8,918 nucleotides of DNA, from assembly GCA_023433985.1 (NCBI GenBank), contig JAEYTN010000224.1, positions 1-8,918 on the forward strand, written 5' to 3'. Positions 6,799-8,918 of this stretch are shown here, one piece after another. Origin of the DNA: Pseudomonadota bacterium (GTDB lineage: Bacteria > Pseudomonadota > Alphaproteobacteria > Rhizobiales > Devosiaceae). A model generated the notes under the pieces. The model saw nothing but the letters and a program-made list of their open reading frames with translations, had not been told where the DNA came from and did not search any database. Position 1 is the stretch's first letter. Every line of letters begins with the position of its first letter. The position numbers and the translations under genes are program-made.

Positions 6799-6897
6799 AC
6801 CGCCTCGACGTTTACCTTAGTCGATTTCAACCATTGTTTGCGATGGTCCGGCGCTGCTAGCAGGCAGAAAGCTGCGGTGGAGCTGGAATATACAATT

Positions 6898-6912
6898 TTA
6901 TGCAAATTTTAA
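6898..6912 (+). promoter_or_regulatory. Imperfect CtrA-like spacing at the GINT1-like start codon
   Basis: TTAT-N7-TTAA spans the start codon of the GINT1-like gene, one mismatch from TTAA-N7-TTAA and lacking the final C. It may simply reflect the AT-rich start of the gene, which keeps mRNA unstructured. Listed because it accounts for the last TTAA seen in the window. Confidence 0.15.
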
Positions 6913-8330
6913 TCACACTATACTCTGATCGTGCCCGCCGCTGGCAACTTGAACTGTTGCAGCGGCTCGAGCGGGCCGGCCACACGGTCACGATATCCCA
7001 TCTCGGAGCCGCGCCCCGCGAACGCGGCCTTGCCGCGATCGCAGCGATCGAGCGCGGTCGCCCCGCCTCGCTGCTGTCGCCGCGCCCCGTTCCCGCCGCC
7101 CGGCCCGGTCGCGCGCAGCTGCGGATCGACCTCACCGGTACGGCAGGGCAGGGGGATATCCCGACGCTGGCGCTCTCCTTCTCCGGCCAGTTGCAGCTCA
7201 GCGCCGGGCTGGCGCAGATGCTCGCGCGGCAGGAGCTGCCCGAAATCGTGGCCTGGCTCGACGGCGTTGCCGTCGGCCGTGCCCGCCCGATGGTGGCCGA
7301 CCGCGTCTGGCTCACCAGCGATGCCTCCGACCTCCTCGCCGGCGCCATCGGGCTCGTCGAGCAATGCGTCGCCCGCTTCGAGGCGGGCCGGCTGGAGCCG
7401 CTGCCCGAGCCGGTGCGCCTGCCGCGCCAGCGCACCGGCGCCGACCTGCTGCTGCGCTACCTGCCCAACCTCGCCGTCGGTCTCGTCCGCCGCCGCATCC
7501 GCAAGCTCTGGGCGCGGCCATTCTATTGGCAGACCGCCTATCGCCGGCTCGATGGGCAGGGCGTCGCCGAGCAGGGCGGTCTTGGCGGCGCACCGTTCGC
7601 GCTCCTGCCGGACGACGGCAAGCGCTTCTTCGCCGATCCCTTCGTCATCGAGCGCCAGGGCCGCACCTACCTCTTCGTCGAGGAATTTCCCTACGCGCTC
7701 GCCCGCGGCGTGATCTCGGTGACCGAGCTCGGCGCCGATGGCCGCTTCGGCATGCCGCGGCAGGTACTGGTCGAGCCGCACCACCTCAGCTACCCGCAGG
7801 TGTTCGAGTTTGGCGGCGAGGTGTGGATGATCCCCGAATCGAGCGCCGCGCGGCAGGTAGTGCTCTACCGCGCCGAACGCTTCCCGGACCGCTGGGTGCG
7901 CCACGCCACCCTCATCGCAGACCGCGAAATCTCCGATGCCACGCTGCTCGAGCGCGACGGCCGCTTCTGGCTGTTCGGTACCGAGCGCCACTCGCAGGGC
8001 AACCCGTCCGACACCATGGTCGTGTTCAGCGCCGACACGCTCGAGGGCCCGTGGCTACCGCACCCGATGAACCCGGTGCTGATCGATCGCAGCGCGGCCC
8101 GCCCCGGCGGCGCCTTCGTGCAGCAGGGCAATCGGCTGTTCCTCCCCGTGCAGGACGGTACCCGTGCCTATGGTGGCGGCCTCGGCCTCGCCGAACTGCT
8201 CGAGCTCACGCCGGAAGCCGTACGCTTTGCCGCACCGCGTCCGGTGACCCCCGGGACTGCGTGGAGGCGCCAGGGCATCCACACGTTGAACCGCGCCGGC
8301 AAGATCGAAGTCATCGACAGCGCCGGTTGA
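6900..8330 (+). CDS. GINT1-like beta-propeller protein with N-terminal formyltransferase-like domain
   Basis: A 476-residue protein. From about residue 240 it has the repeated pattern of the bacterial glucosamine inositolphosphorylceramide transferase (GINT1) N-terminal-like family, resembling five-bladed GH43-type propellers: FFADPFVIERQGRTYLFVEE (243-262), YPQVFEFGGEVWMIPES (298-314), SDATLLERDGRFWLFG (345-360), GGAFVQQGNRLFLPVQDG (403-420) and GIHTLNRAGKIEVID (459-473). The first 170 or so residues look like a degenerate Rossmann-type domain as in formyltransferase-related proteins (MQILITLY at the start, LRIDLTG at 74-80). No catalytic residues can be assigned, so it may bind or modify sugar rather than transfer it. 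The ATG at 6900 has only a weak GGAA 11 bases upstream. The first nine codons are AT-rich, unlike the rest of the gene. It probably forms an operon with the downstream acetyltransferase-like gene. Domain assignment is from memory of the family pattern. Confidence 0.72.
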   Translation: MQILITLYSDRARRWQLELLQRLERAGHTVTISHLGAAPRERGLAAIAAIERGRPASLLSPRPVPAARPGRAQLRIDLTGTAGQGDIPTLALSFSGQLQLSAGLAQMLARQELPEIVAWLDGVAVGRARPMVADRVWLTSDASDLLAGAIGLVEQCVARFEAGRLEPLPEPVRLPRQRTGADLLLRYLPNLAVGLVRRRIRKLWARPFYWQTAYRRLDGQGVAEQGGLGGAPFALLPDDGKRFFADPFVIERQGRTYLFVEEFPYALARGVISVTELGADGRFGMPRQVLVEPHHLSYPQVFEFGGEVWMIPESSAARQVVLYRAERFPDRWVRHATLIADREISDATLLERDGRFWLFGTERHSQGNPSDTMVVFSADTLEGPWLPHPMNPVLIDRSAARPGGAFVQQGNRLFLPVQDGTRAYGGGLGLAELLELTPEAVRFAAPRPVTPGTAWRRQGIHTLNRAGKIEVIDSAG

Positions 8331-8334
8331 GGAG
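8330..8334 (+). promoter_or_regulatory. Shine-Dalgarno site of the CelD-like gene
   Basis: AGGAG starts at the last base of the preceding stop codon (TGA, 8328-8330) and ends six bases before the ATG at 8341. It is the strongest ribosome-binding site in the window. It fixes the start of the next gene and indicates that the two plus-strand genes are translated from one mRNA. Confidence 0.8.
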
Positions 8335-8340
8335 AACCGC

Positions 8341-8918
8341 ATGACCCTCACCGCCCGCCACTACGGCCTCGACGATCCGTTCGTGCGCGAGGTCGCGACG
8401 GCCGCCGCCTCGGTGTTCGCCGCTCCCGGCTTTCTCCAGGCGCTCGCCGCCACCCTTGCCGCCGAGCAGAGGGCCGAACTGTTCCTCATCGGCGTTTCCG
8501 ACGGCGTGGGCCGGCCGGTTGCGCTCTTTCCCTTCACCTCGCGCGTCGTGGGTCGCCTGCACCGCATCGAAGGCATCGGCCTCGGTGTCGCCGACTACTA
8601 CACCCCCGTGCTGGCGCGCGAGGCCGACCGGGAGGAACTCTGGCGGGCCGTCCGCACCGCGCTGCCGCCAGCCGACATCCTCCATCTCATCAACGTGCCG
8701 GGCAGCCTGTTCGGCCGCACCCACGGCCTCGAAAGCGCGGGCTTCCTTGCGCCAATGGGGCACGCGTCGACCGTGCTGCCGCTCATCGAAGACGGTCGGC
8801 CGATCGATCCGGCGAAGTTCAGCGCCGCCAAGGATGTCCGCCGCAAGCAGAAGAAGCTCGCCGCCCTCGGCCCTGTCAGCTTCGCGCTCGCGAAGACTCC
8901 CGAGCAGAAGGCCGAGCT
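8341..8918 (+). CDS. CelD/BcsL-like GNAT acetyltransferase, C-terminus cut by window edge
   Basis: 192 complete codons are visible before the window ends. The pattern is that of the CelD/BcsL-type acetyltransferase family (GNAT fold): a start region with FAAPGFLQAL (26-35), a strand with ALFPFTSR (61-68), the VADYYTPVL stretch (83-91), LHLINVPG (114-121) and then a basic DVRRKQKKLAALGPV segment (165-179) that in this family links the N-terminal half to the catalytic acetyltransferase half. That catalytic half lies mostly beyond the window, so activity cannot be judged. Such proteins are found in cellulose and exopolysaccharide clusters and are thought to acylate the polymer or its precursor; this role is inferred here. 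It sits 10 bases after the GINT1-like gene with a strong Shine-Dalgarno sequence, so the two are probably cotranscribed. Confidence 0.75.
   Translation, partial: MTLTARHYGLDDPFVREVATAAASVFAAPGFLQALAATLAAEQRAELFLIGVSDGVGRPVALFPFTSRVVGRLHRIEGIGLGVADYYTPVLAREADREELWRAVRTALPPADILHLINVPGSLFGRTHGLESAGFLAPMGHASTVLPLIEDGRPIDPAKFSAAKDVRRKQKKLAALGPVSFALAKTPEQKAE

Noticed and set aside
6834..6862. Possible -35/-10 pair (TTGTTT, 17-base spacer, CTAGCA) before the GINT1-like gene
   Set aside because: The -10 match is poor; not strong enough to annotate as a promoter.
6918..7991. 357-codon minus-strand frame over the GINT1-like gene
   Set aside because: Antisense shadow; the plus-strand frame has recognisable repeated blade motifs and an operon partner.

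Overview
The window is a piece of a surface-polysaccharide (exopolysaccharide, capsule or O-antigen type) gene cluster from a GC-rich bacterium. An alphaproteobacterium, probably Hyphomicrobiales, fits best. The evidence is the GC-rich codon use, protein sequences that read like that group, and CtrA-type boxes (TTAA-N7-TTAA) in the intergenic regions. The genus is not determinable here; something near Devosia is only a guess. I saw no tRNA, rRNA, CRISPR array, insertion sequence or phage gene.

Layout: (1) Left, minus strand: a FemAB/GNAT-like protein cut by the left edge (1-513), with a GT4 glycosyltransferase (611-1714) upstream of it. (2) A 168-bp divergent promoter region containing a perfect CtrA-type box at 1846-1861. 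(3) Plus strand: a Wzx-like flippase (1883-3328). (4) A 66-bp convergent gap with an intrinsic terminator for the minus strand. (5) Minus strand: the tight operon wecB-wecC-wecG-like (6682 down to 3395), in which successive genes overlap by 8 and 4 bases. (6) A 217-bp divergent region containing a second perfect CtrA-type box (6783-6798) and a potentially switching leader hairpin in front of wecB. (7) Plus strand: a protein with a GINT1-like beta-propeller domain (6900-8330), followed 10 bases later by a CelD/BcsL-like acetyltransferase cut by the right edge (8341-8918).

How the genes fit together: WecB makes UDP-ManNAc from UDP-GlcNAc and WecC oxidises it to UDP-ManNAcA. The WecG/TagA/CpsF-family enzyme probably transfers ManNAc(A) to a lipid-linked sugar, the GT4 enzyme adds another sugar, and the flippase moves the lipid-linked unit across the inner membrane. 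The FemAB-like, CelD-like and GINT1-like proteins are candidates for decorating the polymer. No initiating sugar-phosphate transferase, polymerase or chain-length/export protein is in the window, so these must lie elsewhere.

The enzymes belong to known families. The most interesting signals are non-coding. By eye, TTAA occurs only six times in the window, and every copy is half of a TTAA-N7-TTAA arrangement, perfect or with one mismatch, close to a gene start. This suggests cell-cycle (CtrA) control of the cluster. The wecB leader also has three arms that can pair in two mutually exclusive ways.
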